A stretch of 64,000 nucleotides of DNA from Ianthella basta (taxonomy: Eukaryota; Porifera; Demospongiae; Verongiida; Ianthellidae): the NCBI GenBank assembly GCA_964019415.1, contig OZ025884.1, forward strand, positions 1 to 64,000, written 5' to 3'. Below are positions 1 to 13,640 of the stretch, piece by piece. Within the stretch, counting starts at the first letter, position 1, and the number at the start of each line of letters is the position of its first letter. The position numbers and the translations under genes are program-made. The notes beneath the pieces are model-generated. The model was given only the letters and a program-made list of their open reading frames with translations. It had not been told where the DNA came from and did no database searches.

Positions 1-131
1 TTTAGCAAGATATGACAAGGTAAAAATTATGCAAGATTAGGCAAGATATGACAAGACAAGATTAGGCTAGATCAGGCAAGATATGAGAAGGTAAGATTAG
101 ACAAGATTTGGCAAGCTATGACACGGTAAGA

Positions 132-1600
132 TTAGGCAAGATTAGGCAAGTTATGACAAGGTAAAATTAGGCAAGATTTGGCAAGATATGACAAGGTTAG
201 ATTTGGCAAGATTTGGCAAGATATGACAAGGTAAAATAAGGCAAGATTTGGCAAGATATGACAAGGCAAGATTAGGCAAGATTTGGCAAGATATGACAAG
301 GTAAAATTAAGCAAGATTAGGCAAGATATGACAATGTAAGATTAGGCAAGATATGACAATGTAAGATTAGGCAAGATATGACAAGGTAAGATTCGGCAAG
401 ATTTGGCAAGATATGACAAGGTAAAATTAGGCAAGATTAGGCAAGATATGACAAGGTAGAATTTGGCAAGATTTGGCAAGATATGACAAGGTATAAGCAA
501 GATTTGGCAAGATATGACGAGGTATAATCTGGCAAGATATGACGAGGTAAGATTTGGCAAGATTTGGTAAGATATGACAACGTAAGATGTGGCAAAATAT
601 GACAAGGTAAGATTGGACAAGATAAGGCAAGATATTACAAGGTAAGATTAGGCAAGATTCGGCAAGATATGACAAGGTAAGATCTGGCAAGATTAGGCAA
701 GATATGACATGGTAAGATTAGGCAAGGTTTGGCAAGATATGACAAGGTATGATTAAGCAAGATTTGGCAAAATATGACAAGGTAAGATTTGGCAAGATTT
801 GGAAAGATATGACAAAGTAACATTAAGCAAGATTTGGCAAGATATGACAAGGTAAAATTAAACAAGATTTGGCAAGATATGACAAGGTGAGATTTGGCAA
901 GATTTGGCAAGATATGGCAAGGTAAAATAAGGCAAGATTTGGCAAGATATGACAAGGCAAGATTAGGCAAGATTTGGCAAGATATGACAAGGTAAAATTA
1001 AGCAAGATTAGGCAAGATATGACAATGTAAGATTAGGCAAGATATGACAATGTAAGATTAGGCAAGATATGACAAGGTAAGATTCGGCAAGATTTGGCAA
1101 GATATGACAAGGTAAAATTAGGCAAGATTAGGCAAGATATGACAAGGTAGAATTTGGCAAGATTTGGCAAGATATGACAAGGTATAAGCAAGATTTAGCA
1201 AGATATGACGAGGTATAATCTGGCAAGATATGACGAGGTAAGATTTGGCAAGATTTGGTAAGATATGACAACGTAAGATGTGGCAAAATATGACAAGGTA
1301 AGATTGGACAAGATAAGGCAAGATATTACAAGGTAAGATTAGGCAAGATTCGGCAAGATATGACAAGGTAAGATCTGGCAAGATTAGGCAAGATATGACA
1401 TGGTAAGATTAGGCAAGGTTTGGCAAGATATGACAAGGTATGATTAAGCAAGATTTGGCAAAATATGACAAGGTAAGATTTGGCAAGATTTGGAAAGATA
1501 TGACAAGGTAACATTAAGCAAGATTTGGCAAGATATGACAAGGTAAAATTAAACAAGATTTGGCAAGATATGACAAGGTAAGATTTGGCAAGATTTGGCA
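132..1600. repeat. 691-bp higher-order tandem duplication
   Basis: Two successive copies of a 691-bp block of satellite units. The diagnostic run GTAAAATTAAGCAAGATTAG occurs at 301 and again at 992. The rare GATTCGG, ATATTACAAGG and TTTGGAAAG variants recur at the same offset. Copies are nearly identical where compared by eye; edges are approximate. Confidence 0.85.
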
Positions 1601-1692
1601 AGATATGACAAGGTAAGATCTGGCAAAATATGACGAGGTAAGATTAGGCAAGATTAGGCAATATATTACAAAGAAAGATTTGGTAAGATTTG

Positions 1693-1760
1693 GCAAGATA
1701 TGACAGGTAAGATCTGGCAAGATACGACAAAGCAGGATCTGGCAAGTAATAACAAAGTAA
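1693..1760. repeat. Short-unit cassette (first of about 15 copies)
   Basis: Two consecutive short units (24-25 bp) carry GATACGACAAAG and GGATCTGGCAAG in place of 35-bp units. Similar cassettes carrying GATACGAC lie near 2,832, 3,517, 4,640, 8,158, 9,349, 10,441, 12,121, 13,021, 15,905, 20,535, 27,837, 29,360, 50,017 and 51,200. None is seen between about 29.4 and 50.0 kb. The cassette is a useful marker of array sub-domains. Confidence 0.8.
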
Positions 1761-1787
1761 GATTTGGCAAGATATGACAAGGTAAAA

Positions 1788-4480
1788 TTATGCAAGATTA
1801 GCCAATATATGACAAGGTAAGATTATGCAAGATTGTGCAAAATATGACAAGGTAAAATTTGGAAAGATTTGGCAAAATATGACAAGGTATAAGAAAGATT
1901 TGGCAAGATATGACGAGGTATGATCTGGCAAGATATGACGAGGTATGATCGATCTGGCAAGATATGACGAAGTAAGATTTGGCAAGATTTGGCAAGATAT
2001 GACAAGGTAAGATGTTGCAAGATATGACAAGGTAAGATTTGACAAGATATGGCAAGATATTACAAGGTAAGATTCGGCAAGATATGACAAAGTAAGATCT
2101 GGCAAGATATGACGAGGTATGATCGATCTGGCAAGATATGACGAAGTAAGATTTGGCAAGATTTGGCAAGATATGACAAGGTAGATGTGGCAAGATATGA
2201 CAAGGTAAGATTTGACAAGATATGGCAAAATATTACAAGGTAAGATTAGGCAAGATTCGGCAAGATATGACAAGGTAAGATCTGGCAAGATATGACAAGG
2301 TAAGATTTGGCAAGATATGACAAAGTAAGATTAAGCAAGATTTGGCAAGTTATGAAAAGGTATGATTAAGCAAGATTAGGCAAGATATGACATAGTAAGA
2401 TTAAGCAAGATTTGGCAAGATATGACTAGGTAAGATTTGGCAAGATTCAGCAAAATTAGATAAGATAAGATTAAGCAAGATTTGGCAAGATATGACAAGG
2501 TAAGATTAAGCATGATTTGGCAAGATAAGACAAGGTAAGATCTGGCAAGATTTGGCAAGTTATGACAAGGTCAGATTAAGCAAGATTTGGCAAAATATGA
2601 CAAGGTTGGATTTGGTAAGATTTGGCAAGATATGACAAGGTAAGATTCTGCAAGATATGACGAGGTAACATTAGGCAAGAGTAGGCAAGACATGACAAGG
2701 AAAGATTCTGCAAGATATGACGAGGTAACATTAGGCAAGAGTAGGCAAGATATGACAAGGAAAGATTTGGTAAGGTTTGGCAAGATTTTACAAGGTAAGA
2801 TCTGGCAAGATATGACAGGTAAAATCTGGCAAGATACGACAAAGTAGTATCTGGCAAGAAATGACAAAGTAAGATTTGGCAGGATATGACAAGGTAAAAT
2901 TATGCAAGACTAGGCAAGATATGACAATGTAAGATTAGGCAAGATTAGGCAAGATATGACAAGGTAAGATTTGGCAAGATTTGGCAAGATATGACAAGGT
3001 AAAATTTGGCCAGATTTGGCAAGATATGAGAAGGTAAGATTAAGCAAGATTTGGCAAGATTTGACGAGGTAAGATTAAAGAAGATTTGGCAAGATATGAC
3101 AAGGTAAGATTAAGCAAGATTAGACAAGATATGACAAGGTAGGATTTGGCAAGATATGACAGGTAAGATTAAGCAAGATTAGGCAAGATATGACAAGGTA
3201 AGATTAGGCAAGATCTGGCAAGATATGACAAGGTAAGATTTGGCAAGATATGACAAGGTAAAATTAGGCAAGATTTGGCAAGATATGGCAATGTAAGATT
3301 AGGCAAGATTAGGCAAAATATGACAAGGTAAGATTTGGCAAGAGTTGGCAAGATATGACAAGGTAAAATTAGGCAAGATTTGGCAAGATATGACAAGGTA
3401 AGATTAAGCAAGATTTGGCAAGATATGACGAGGTATGTTTAGGCAAGATTAGGCAAGATATTACAAGGAAAGATTTGGTACGATATGGCAAGATATCACA
3501 GGTAAGATCTGGCAAGATACGACAAAGTAGGATCTGGCAAGAAATGACAAAGTTAGATTTGGCAAGATATGACAAGGTAAAATTATGCAAGATTAGGCAA
3601 TATATGACAAGTTAATATTTTGCAAGATTTGGCAAGATATGACGAGGTAAAATTAGGCAAGATAAGGCAAGATTAGGTATGATATGACAAGGTAAGATTA
3701 AGCAAGATTAGGCAAGATATGACAAGGTAAGATTAGGCAAGATCTGGCAAGATATGACAAGGTAAGATTTGGCAAGATATGACAAGGTAAGATTAAGCAA
3801 GATTTGGCAAGATATGACGAGGTAAGATTAAGGAAGATTAGGCAAGATATGACGAGGTAAAATTAGGCAAGATTAGGCAAGATTAGGTATGATATGACAA
3901 GGTAAGATTAAGCAAGATTAGGCAAGATATGACAAGGTAAGATTAGGCAAGATCTGGCAAGATATGACAAGGTAAGATTTGGCAAGATATGACAAGGTAA
4001 GATTAAGCAAGATTTGGCAAGATATGACGAGGTAAGATTAAGGAAGATTAGGCAAGATATGACGAGGTAAAATTAGGCAAGATTAGGCAAGATTAGGTAT
4101 GATATGACAAGGTAAGATTTGGCAAGAGTTGGCAACATATGACAAGGAAAAATTAGGCAAGATTTGGCAAGATATGACAAGGTAAGATTAGGCAAGATTT
4201 GGCAAGATATGACAAGGTAAGATTAAGCTAGATTTGGCAAGATATGACGAGGTAAGATTAAGCAAGATTTTGTAAGATATTACAAGGTAAGATTAAGCAA
4301 GATTAGGCAAGATGTCACAATGTAGGATTAAGCAAGATTAGGCAAATCATGACAAGATAAGATTAGGCAAGATCTGGCAAGATATGACAAGGAAAGATTT
4401 GGCAAGATTTGGCAAGATATGACAAGGTAAAATTAGGCAAGATTTGTCAAGATATGACAAGGTAAGATTAAGCAAGATTA
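1788..4480. repeat. Long satellite duplication, copy 1 (partner about 8,470-11,430)
   Basis: A series of rare unit variants recurs in the same order about 6.5-6.9 kb further right. Examples are GATCGATCTGG, the short-unit cassette, and GATTAGGTATGATATG at 3,671 against 10,592. The offset changes from about 6,510 to 6,921 because copy 2 holds extra plain units near 10.0-10.25 kb. The duplication is therefore segmental, and was followed by local unit gain. Confidence 0.8.
3660..4110. repeat. 210-bp (six-unit) tandem duplication
   Basis: The 45-bp variant unit carrying GATTAGGTATGATATG occurs at 3,671, 3,881 and 4,091, exactly 210 bp apart, with the intervening units matching. The same triplet arrangement recurs near 10,592, 10,802 and 11,012 in the long-duplication partner. 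Confidence 0.88.
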
Positions 4481-5149
4481 GGCAAGATATGACGAGGTAA
4501 GATTAAGCAAGATTTTGCAAGATATGACAAGGTAAGATCTGGCAAAATATGACGAGGTAAGATTAGGCAGGATTAGACAATATATTACAAAGAAAGATTT
4601 GGTAAGATTTGGCAAGATATGACAGGTAAGATCTGGCAAGATACGACAAAGCAGGATCTGGCAAGTAATAACAAAGTAAGATTTGGCAAGATATGACAAG
4701 GTAAAATTATGCAAGATTAGCCAATATATGACAAGGTAAGATTATGCAAGATTGTGCAAAATATGACAAGGTAAAATTAGGCAAGATTAGGCAAGATATG
4801 ACAAAGTAAGATTAGGCAAGATTAGGTAAGATATGACAAGGTAAGATTTGGCAAGAGTTGGCAACATATGACAAGGAAAAATTAGGCAAGATTAGGGAAG
4901 ATATGACAAGGTACGATTAGGCAAGATTTGGCAAGATATGACAATGTAAGATTAAGCAAGATTTGGCAAGATATGACGAGGTAAGATTAAGCAAGATTTG
5001 GCAAGATATGACAAGTTAAGATTAAGCAAGATTAGGCAAGATTTGGCAAGATATGACAAGGCAAGATTAGGCAAGATTAGGCAAAATATGACAAGGTAAG
5101 ATTTGGCAAGATTTGGCAAGATATGACAAGGTAAAATTAGGCAAGATTT

Positions 5150-7700
5150 GGCAAGATATGACAAGGTAAGATTAGGCAAGATTTGGCAAGATATGACAAG
5201 GTAAGATTAAGCAAGATTTGGCAAGATACGACAAGGCAAGATTAAGCAAGATTAGGCAATAAATGGCAAGGTAGGATTAAGCAAGATTTGGCAAGATATG
5301 AAAAGGTAAGATTAGGCAAGATGTGGCAAGATATGACAAGGTAAGATTTGGCATGATTTGGCAAGATATGACAAGGTGAAATTAGGCAAGATTAGACAAG
5401 ATATGACAATGTAAGATTAGGCAAGATTATGCAAGATATGACAAGGTAAGATTTGGCAAGATTTGGCAATATATGACAAGATAAGATTAGGCAAGATATG
5501 GCAAGATATGACAAGGTAAGATTAGGCAAGATCTGGCAAGATATGACAAGGTAAGATTAGGCAAGATATGACAAGGTAAAATTGGGCAAGATTAGGCAAG
5601 ATATGACAATGTAAGATTAGGCAAGAGTAGGCAAGATATGACAAGGTAAGATTAGGCAAGATATGAGAAGGTAAGATTAGGCAAGATATGGCAAGATATG
5701 ACAAGGTAAGATTAAGCAAGATTTGGCAAGATATGACAAGGTAAAATTAGGCAAGATTTGGCAAGATATGACAAGGTAAGATTAGGCAAGATTTGGCAAG
5801 ATATGACAAGGTAAGATTAAGCAAGATTTGGCAAGATACGACAAGGCAAGATTAAGCAAGATTAGGCAATAAATGGCAAGGTAGGATTAAGCAAGATTTG
5901 GCAAGATATGAAAAGGTAAGATTAGGCAAGATGTGGCAAGATATGACAAGGTAAGATTTGGCAAGATTTGGCAAGATATGACAAGGTGAAATTAGGCAAG
6001 ATTAGACAAGATATGACAATGTAAGATTAGGCAAGATTATGCAAGATATGACAAGGTAAGATTTGGCAAGATTTGGCAATATATGACAAGATAAGATTAG
6101 GCAAGATATGGCAAGATATGACAAGGTAAGATTAGGCAAGATCTGGCAAGATATGACAAGGTAAGATTAGGCAAGATATGACAAGGTAAAATTGGGCAAG
6201 ATTAGGCAAGATATGACAATGTAAGATTAGACAAGAGTAGGCAAGATATGACAAGGTAAGATTAGGCAAGATATGAGAAGGTAAGATTAGGCAAGATATG
6301 GCAAGATATGACAAGGTAAGATTAAGCAAGATTAGGCAAGATATGACAAGGTAACATTAAGCAAGATTTAGCAAGATATGACGAGGTAAGATTAAGCAAG
6401 ATTTGGCTATATATGACACAGTAAGATTAAGCAAGATTAGGCAAGCTATGACAAGGTAAGATTTGGCAAGATATGACAAGGTAAGATTTGGCAAGATTTG
6501 GCAAAATATGACAAGGTAAGATTAAGCAAGATTTGGCAAGATATGACAAGGTAAGATTAAGCAAGATTTGGCAAGATACGACAAGGCAAGATTAAGCAAG
6601 ATTAGGCAATAAATGGCAAGGTAGGATTAAGCAAGATTTGGCAAGATATGAAAAGGTAAGATTAGGCAAGATGTGGCAAGATATGACAAGGTAAGATTTG
6701 GCAAGATTTGGCAAGATATGACAAGGTGAAATTAGGCAAGATTAGACAAGATATGACAATGTAAGATTAGGCAAGATTATGCAAGATATGACAAGGTAAG
6801 ATTTGGCAAGATTTGGCAATATATGACAAGATAAGATTAGGCAAGATATGGCAAGATATGACAAGGTAAGATTAGGCAAGATCTGGCAAGATATGACAAG
6901 GTAAGATTAGGCAAGATATGACAAGGTAAAATTGGGCAAGATTAGGCAAGATATGACAATGTAAGATTAGGCAAGAGTAGGCAAGATATGACAAGGTAAG
7001 ATTAGGCAAGATATGAGAAGGTAAGATTAGGCAAGATATGGCAAGATATGACAAGGTAAGATTAAGCAAGATTTGGCAAGATATGACAAGGTAAAATTAG
7101 GCAAGATTTGGCAAGATATGACAAGGTAAGATTAGGCAAGATTTGGCAAGATATGACAAGGTAAGATTAAGCAAGATTTGGCAAGATACGACAAGGCAAG
7201 ATTAAGCAAGATTAGGCAATAAATGGCAAGGTAGGATTAAGCAAGATTTGGCAAGATATGAAAAGGTAAGATTAGTCAAGATGTGGCAAGATATGACAAG
7301 GTAAGATTTGGCAAGATTTGGCAAGATATGACAAGGTGAAATTAGGCAAGATTAGACAAGATATGACAATGTAAGATTAGGCAAGATTATGCAAGATATG
7401 ACAAGGTAAGATTTGGCAAGATTTGGCAATATATGACAAGATAAGATTAGGCAAGATATGGCAAGATATGACAAGGTAAGATTAGGCAAGATCTGGCAAG
7501 ATATGACAAGGTAAGATTAGGCAAGATATGACAAGGTAAAATTGGGCAAGATTAGGCAAGATATGACAATGTAAGATTAGACAAGAGTAGGCAAGATATG
7601 ACAAGGTAAGATTAGGCAAGATATGAGAAGGTAAGATTAGGCAAGATATGGCAAGATATGACAAGGTAAGATTAAGCAAGATTAGGCAAGATATGACAAG
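5150..7700. repeat. 610/740-bp alternating higher-order repeat (1,350-bp super-period)
   Basis: Four copies of a block of about 610 bp start near 5,160, 5,770, 6,520 and 7,120. Equivalent positions inside them fall at 5,522, 6,132, 6,872 and 7,482, giving spacings of 610, 740 and 610. The whole therefore repeats every 1,350 bp. Markers inside each copy are GATACGACAAGGC, GCAATAAATGGCAAGG and GATATGAGAAGG. Sequences are almost identical between copies. Confidence 0.88.
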
Positions 7701-8469
7701 GTAACATTAAGCAAGATTTAGCAAGATATGACGAGGTAAGATTAAGCAAGATTTGGCTATATATGACACAGTAAGATTAAGCAAGATTAGGCAAGCTATG
7801 ACAAGGTAAGATTTGGCAAGATATGACAAGGTAAGATTTGGCTAGATTTGGCAAAATATGACAAGGTAAGATTAAGCAAGATTTGGCAAGATATGACAAG
7901 GTAGGATTAGGCAAGATTTGGCAAGATATGACAAGGTAAGATTTGGCAAGATGTTGCAAGATATGACAAGGTAAGATTAAGCAAGATTTGGCAAGATTTG
8001 ACGAGGTAAAAGTAAGTAAGATTTGGTATGATATGACAAGGTAAGATTTGGCAAGATTTGGCAAGATATGACAAGGTAAGATCTGGCAAGATATGACGAG
8101 GTAAGATTAGCAGATTAGGCAAGATATTACAAGGAATGATTTGGTAAGATATGGTAAGATACGACAAAGTAGGATCTGACAAGCAATGACAAAGTAAGAT
8201 TTGGCAAGATATGACAAGGTAAAATTATGCAAGATTAGGCATGATATGACAAGTTAAAATTAGGCTAGATCAGGCAAGATATGATAAGGTATGATTTGGC
8301 AAGATTTGGTAAGATATGACAAGGTACAATTAGACAAGATTAGGCAAGATATGACAATTTAGGATTAGGCAAGATTAGGCAAGATATGACAATGTAAAAT
8401 TAGGCAAGATTTGGCAAGATATGACAAGGTAAGATTAGGCAAGATTTGGCAAGATATGACAAGGTAAAA

Positions 8470-11430
8470 TTAGGAAAGATTAGGCAAGATATGACAATGT
8501 AAGATTAGGCAAGATACGACAAGGTAAAATTCGGCAAGATTTGGCAAGATATGACAAGGTAAAATTAGGCAAGATTTAGCAAGATATGACAAGGTAAAAT
8601 TTGGAAAGATTTGGCAAGATATGACAAGGTATAAGAAAGATTTGGCAAGATATGACGAGGTATGATCTGGCAAGATATGACGAGGTATGATCGATCTGGC
8701 AAGATATGACGAAGTAAGATTTGGCAAGATTTGGCAAGATATGACAAGGTAGATGTGGCAAGATATGACAAGGTAAGATTTGACAAGATATGGCAAAATA
8801 TTACAAGGTAAGATTAGGCAAGATTCGGCAAGATATGACAAGGTAAGATCTGGCAAGATATGACAAGGTAAGATTTGGCAAGATATGACAAAGTAAGATT
8901 AAGCAAGATTTGGCAAGTTATGAAAAGGTATGATTAAGCAAGATTAGGCAAGATATGACATGGTAAGATTAAGCAAGATTTGGCAATATATGACTAGGTA
9001 AGATTTGGCAAGATTCAGCAAAATTAGATAAGATAAGATTAAGCAAGATTTGGCAAGATATGACAAGGTAAGATTAAGCATGATTTGGCAAGATAAGACA
9101 AGGTAAGATCTGGCAAGATTTGGCAAGTTATGACAAGGTAAGATTAAGCAAGATTTGGCAAAATATGACAAGGTAAGATTTGGTAAGATTTGGCAAGATA
9201 TGACAAGGTAAGATTCTGCAAGATATGACGAGGTAACATTAGGCAAGAGTAGGCAAGACATGACAAGGAAAGATTTGGTAAGGTTTGGCAAGATTTTACA
9301 AGGTAAGATCTGGCAAGATATGACAGGTAAAATCTGGCAAGATACGACAAAGTTGGATCTGGCAAGAAATGACAAAGTAAGATTTGGCAGGATATGACAA
9401 GGTAAAATTATGCAAGACTAGGCAAGATATGACAATGTAAGATTAGGCAAGATTAGGCAAGATATGACAAGGTAAGATTTGGCAAGATTTGGCAAGATAT
9501 GACAAGGTAAAATTTGGCCAGATTTGGCAAGATATGAGAAGGTAAGATTAAGCAAGATTTGGCAAGATTTGACGAGGTAAGATTAAAGAAGATTTGGCAA
9601 GATATGACAAGGTAAGATTAAGCAAGATTAGGCAAGATATGACAAGGTAGGATTTGGCAAGATATGACAGGTAAGATTAAGCAAGATTAGGCAAGATATG
9701 ACAAGGTAAGATTAGGCAAGATCTGGCAAGATATGACAAGGTAAGATTTGGTAAGATATGACAAGGTAAAATTAGGCAAGATTTGGCAAGATATGACAAT
9801 GTAAGATTAGGCAAGATTAGGCAAAATATGACAAGGTAAGATTTGGCAAGAGTTGGCAAGATATGACAAGGTAAAATTAGGCAAGATTTGGCAAGATATG
9901 ACAAGGTAAGATTAAGCAAGATTTGGCAAGATATGACGAGGTACGATTAAGGAAGATTTGGCAAGATATGACAAGGTAAGATTTGGCAAGATTTGGCAAG
10001 ATATGACAAGGTAAGATTAAGCAAGATTTGGCAAGATATGACAAGGTAAGATTAAGCAAGATTTGGCAAGATATGACAAGGTAAGATTAAGCAAGATTTG
10101 GCAAGATATGACAAGGTAAAATTAAGCAAGATTTGGCAAGATATGACAAGGTAAGATTAAGCAAGATTTGGCAAGATATGCCAAGGTACGATTTGGCAAG
10201 ATGTGGCAAGATATAACAAGGTAACATTAAGCAAGATTTGGCAAGATATGACGAGGTATATAAAATTAAACAAGATTTGGCAAGATATTACAAGGTAAGA
10301 TTTGGCAAGATTTGATAAGAAATTACAAGGTAAGATCTGGCAAGATATGATGAGGTATGTTTAGGCAAGATTAGGCAAGATATTACAAGGAAAGATTTGG
10401 TACGATATGGCAAGATATCACAGGTAAGATCTGGCAAGATACGACAAAGTAGGATCTGGCAAGAAATGACAAAGTTAGATTTGGCAAGATATGACAAGGT
10501 AAAATTATGCAAGATTAGGCAATATATGACAAGTTAATATTTTGCAAGATTTGGCAAGATATGACGAGGTAAAATCAGGCAAGATAAGGCAAGATTAGGT
10601 ATGATATGACAAGGTAAGATTAAGCAAGATTAGGCAAGATATGACAAGGTAAGATTAGGCAAGATCTGGCAAGATATGACAAGGTAAGATTTGGCAAGAT
10701 ATGACAAGGTAAGATTAAGCAAGATTTGGCAAGATATGACGAGGTAAGATTAAGGAAGATTAGGCAAGATATGACGAGGTAAAATTAGGCAAGATTAGGC
10801 AAGATTAGGTATGATATGACAAGGTAAGATTAAGCAAGATTAGGCAAGATATGACAAGGTAAGATTAGGCAAGATCTGGCAAGATATGACAAGGTAAGAT
10901 TTGGCAAGATATGACAAGGTAAGATTAAGCAAGATTTGGCAAGATATGACGAGGTAAGATTAAGGAAGATTAGGCAAGATATGACGAGGTAAAATTAGGC
11001 AAGATTAGGCAAGATTAGGTATGATTTGACAAGGTAAGATTTGGCAAGAGTTGGCAACATATGACAAGGAAAAATTAGGCAAGATTTGGCAAGATATGAC
11101 AAGGTAAGATTAGGCAAGATTTGGCAAGATATGACAAGGTAAGATTAAGCTAGATTTGGCAAGATATGACGAGGTAAGATTAAGCAAGATTTTGTAAGAT
11201 ATTACAAGGTAAGATTAAGAAAGATTAGGCAAGATGTCACAATGTAGGATTAAGCAAGATTAGGCAAATCATGACAAGATAAGATTAGGCAAGATCTGGC
11301 AAGATATGACAAGGAAAGATTTGGCAAGATTTGGCAAGATATGACAAGGTAAAATTAGGCAAGATTTGTCAAGATATGACAAGGTAAGATTAAGCAAGAT
11401 TAGGCAAGATATGACGAGGTAAGATTAAGC
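8470..11430. repeat. Long satellite duplication, copy 2
   Basis: Partner of the block at about 1,788-4,480, with the same ordered variants. It is longer because of a run of near-identical 35-bp units around 9,990-10,260, a sign of recent local expansion. Boundaries are approximate. Confidence 0.78.
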
Positions 11431-11899
11431 AAGATTTGGCAAGATATGGCAAGTTAAGATTAAGCAAGATTAGGCAAGATATGACAAGGTAGGATTAAGC
11501 AAGATTTGGCAAGATATGACACGGTAAAATTAAGCAAGATTAGGCAAGCTATGACAAGGTAAGATTTGGCAAGCTTTGGCAAGATATGACAAGGTAAAAT
11601 TAGGCAAGAGTAGGCAAGATATGACAAGGTAAGATTAGGCAAGATTAGACAAGATATGACAAGGTAAGATTGACAAGATTTGGCTAGATATGACAAGGTA
11701 AAATTAAGCTAGATTAGGCAAGATATGACAATGTAAGATTAGGCAAGATTTGGCAAGATATGACAAGGTAAGATTAATAAAGATTAGGCAAAATATGACA
11801 AGGTAAGATTAAGGAAGATCTGGCATCATATGGCAAGGTAAGATTTGGCAAGAGTTGGCAAGATATGACAAGGTAAGATTTGGCAAGATGTGGCAAGAT

Positions 11900-13640
11900 A
11901 TGACAAGGTAAGATTAAGCAAGATTTGGCAAGATATGACGAGGTAAAATTAAGCAAGATTTGGCATGATATGACAAGGTAAGATTAAGCAAGATTTGGCA
12001 AGATAAGACAAGGTAATATCTGGCAAGATATGACGAGGTAAGATTAGGCAAGATTAGGCAAGATACTACAAGGAAAGATTTGGTAAGATTTGGCAAGATA
12101 TGACAGGTAAGATCTGGCAAGATACGACTAAGTAGGATCTGGTCATATGACAAGGTAAAATTAGGCAAGATTTGGCAAGATATGGCAAGGTAAGATTAAG
12201 CAAGATTTAGCAAGATATGACGTGGTAAGATTATGCAAGATTTGGTAACATATGACAAGGTAAGATTAAGCAAGATTAGGCAAGATATGACAAGGTAGGA
12301 TTAAGCAAGATTAGGCAAGATATGACAAGGTAAAATTAGGCAAGATTAGGCAAGATATGACAAGGTAAGATTTGGCAATATTTGGAAAGATATGACAAGG
12401 TAAGATTTGGATATATTTGGAAAGATATGACAAGGTAAGAATAGGCAAGATTTGGTAAGATATTTCAAGGTAAGAATAGGCAAGTTTAGGCAAGATATGA
12501 CAATGTAGGATTGAGCAAGATTAGGCAAGATATAACAAGGTAGGATTAAGCAAGATTAGGCAAGATATGACAAGGTAAGATTAGGCAAGATCTGGCAAGA
12601 TATGACAAGGTAAGATTTGGCAAGATTTGGTAAGATATGACGGTAAAATTAGGCAAGATTAGGCAAGATATGACAATGTAAGATTAAGCAAGATTAGGCA
12701 AGATAAGACAAAGTAAGATTTGGCAAGATATGGCAAGGTAAGATTTGGCAAGATTTGGCAAGATAAGACAAGGTAAGATTTGGCAAGATGTGGCAAGATA
12801 TGACAAGGTAAGATTAAGCAAGATTTGGCAAGATATGACTAGGTAAAATTAAGCAAGTTTTGGCAAGATATGACAAGGTAAGATTAAGCAAGATTTGGCA
12901 AGATATGACAAGGTGATATCTGGCAAGATATGACGAGGTAAGATTAGGCAAGATTAGGCAAGATACTACAAGGAAAGATTTGGTAAGATTTGGCAAGATA
13001 TGACAGGTAAGATCTGGCAAGATACGACTAAGTAGGATCTGGCAAGAAATGACAAAGTAAGATTTGGAAAGATATGACAAAGTAAAATTATGCAAGATTA
13101 GGCAATATATGACAAGGTAAGATTTTGCAAGATTTGGCAAGATATAACAAGGTGAAATTAGGCAAGATTTGGCAAGATATGACAAGGCAAGATTAGGCAA
13201 GATTTGGCAAGATATGACAAGGTAAAATTAGGCAAGATTTGGCAAGATATGGCAAGGTAAGATTAAGCAAGATTTAGCAAGATATGACGTGGTAAGATTA
13301 TGCAAGATTTGGTAAGATATGACAAGGTAAGATTAAGCAAGATTAGGCAAGATATGACAAGGTAGGATTAAGCAAGATTAGGCAAGATATGACAAGGTAA
13401 AATTAGGCAAGATTTGGCAAGATATGACAATGTAAGATTTGGCAATATTTGGAAAGATATGACAAGGTAAGATTTGGCAATATTTGGAAAGATATGACAA
13501 GGTAAGAATAGGCAAGATTTGGTAAGATATTTCAATGTAAGAATAGGCAAGTTTAGTCAAGATATGACAAGGTAGGATTGAGCAAGATTAGGCAAGATAT
13601 AACAAGGTAAAATTAGGCAAGATCTGGCAAGATATGACAA
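11900..13640. repeat. About 900-1,070-bp satellite duplication
   Basis: The marker GATACGACTAAGTAGG occurs at 12,121 and 13,021 (offset 900). GACGTGGTAAGATTATG occurs near 12,219 and 13,287 (offset about 1,068). Units with GGCAATATTTGGAAAGATAT follow in both copies. Unequal offsets show later gain or loss of units. Confidence 0.72.

Noticed and set aside
3415..3615. Plus-strand 66-codon frame within the satellite
   Set aside because: Chance survival of a stop-rich strand through local variants; it encodes only the satellite.
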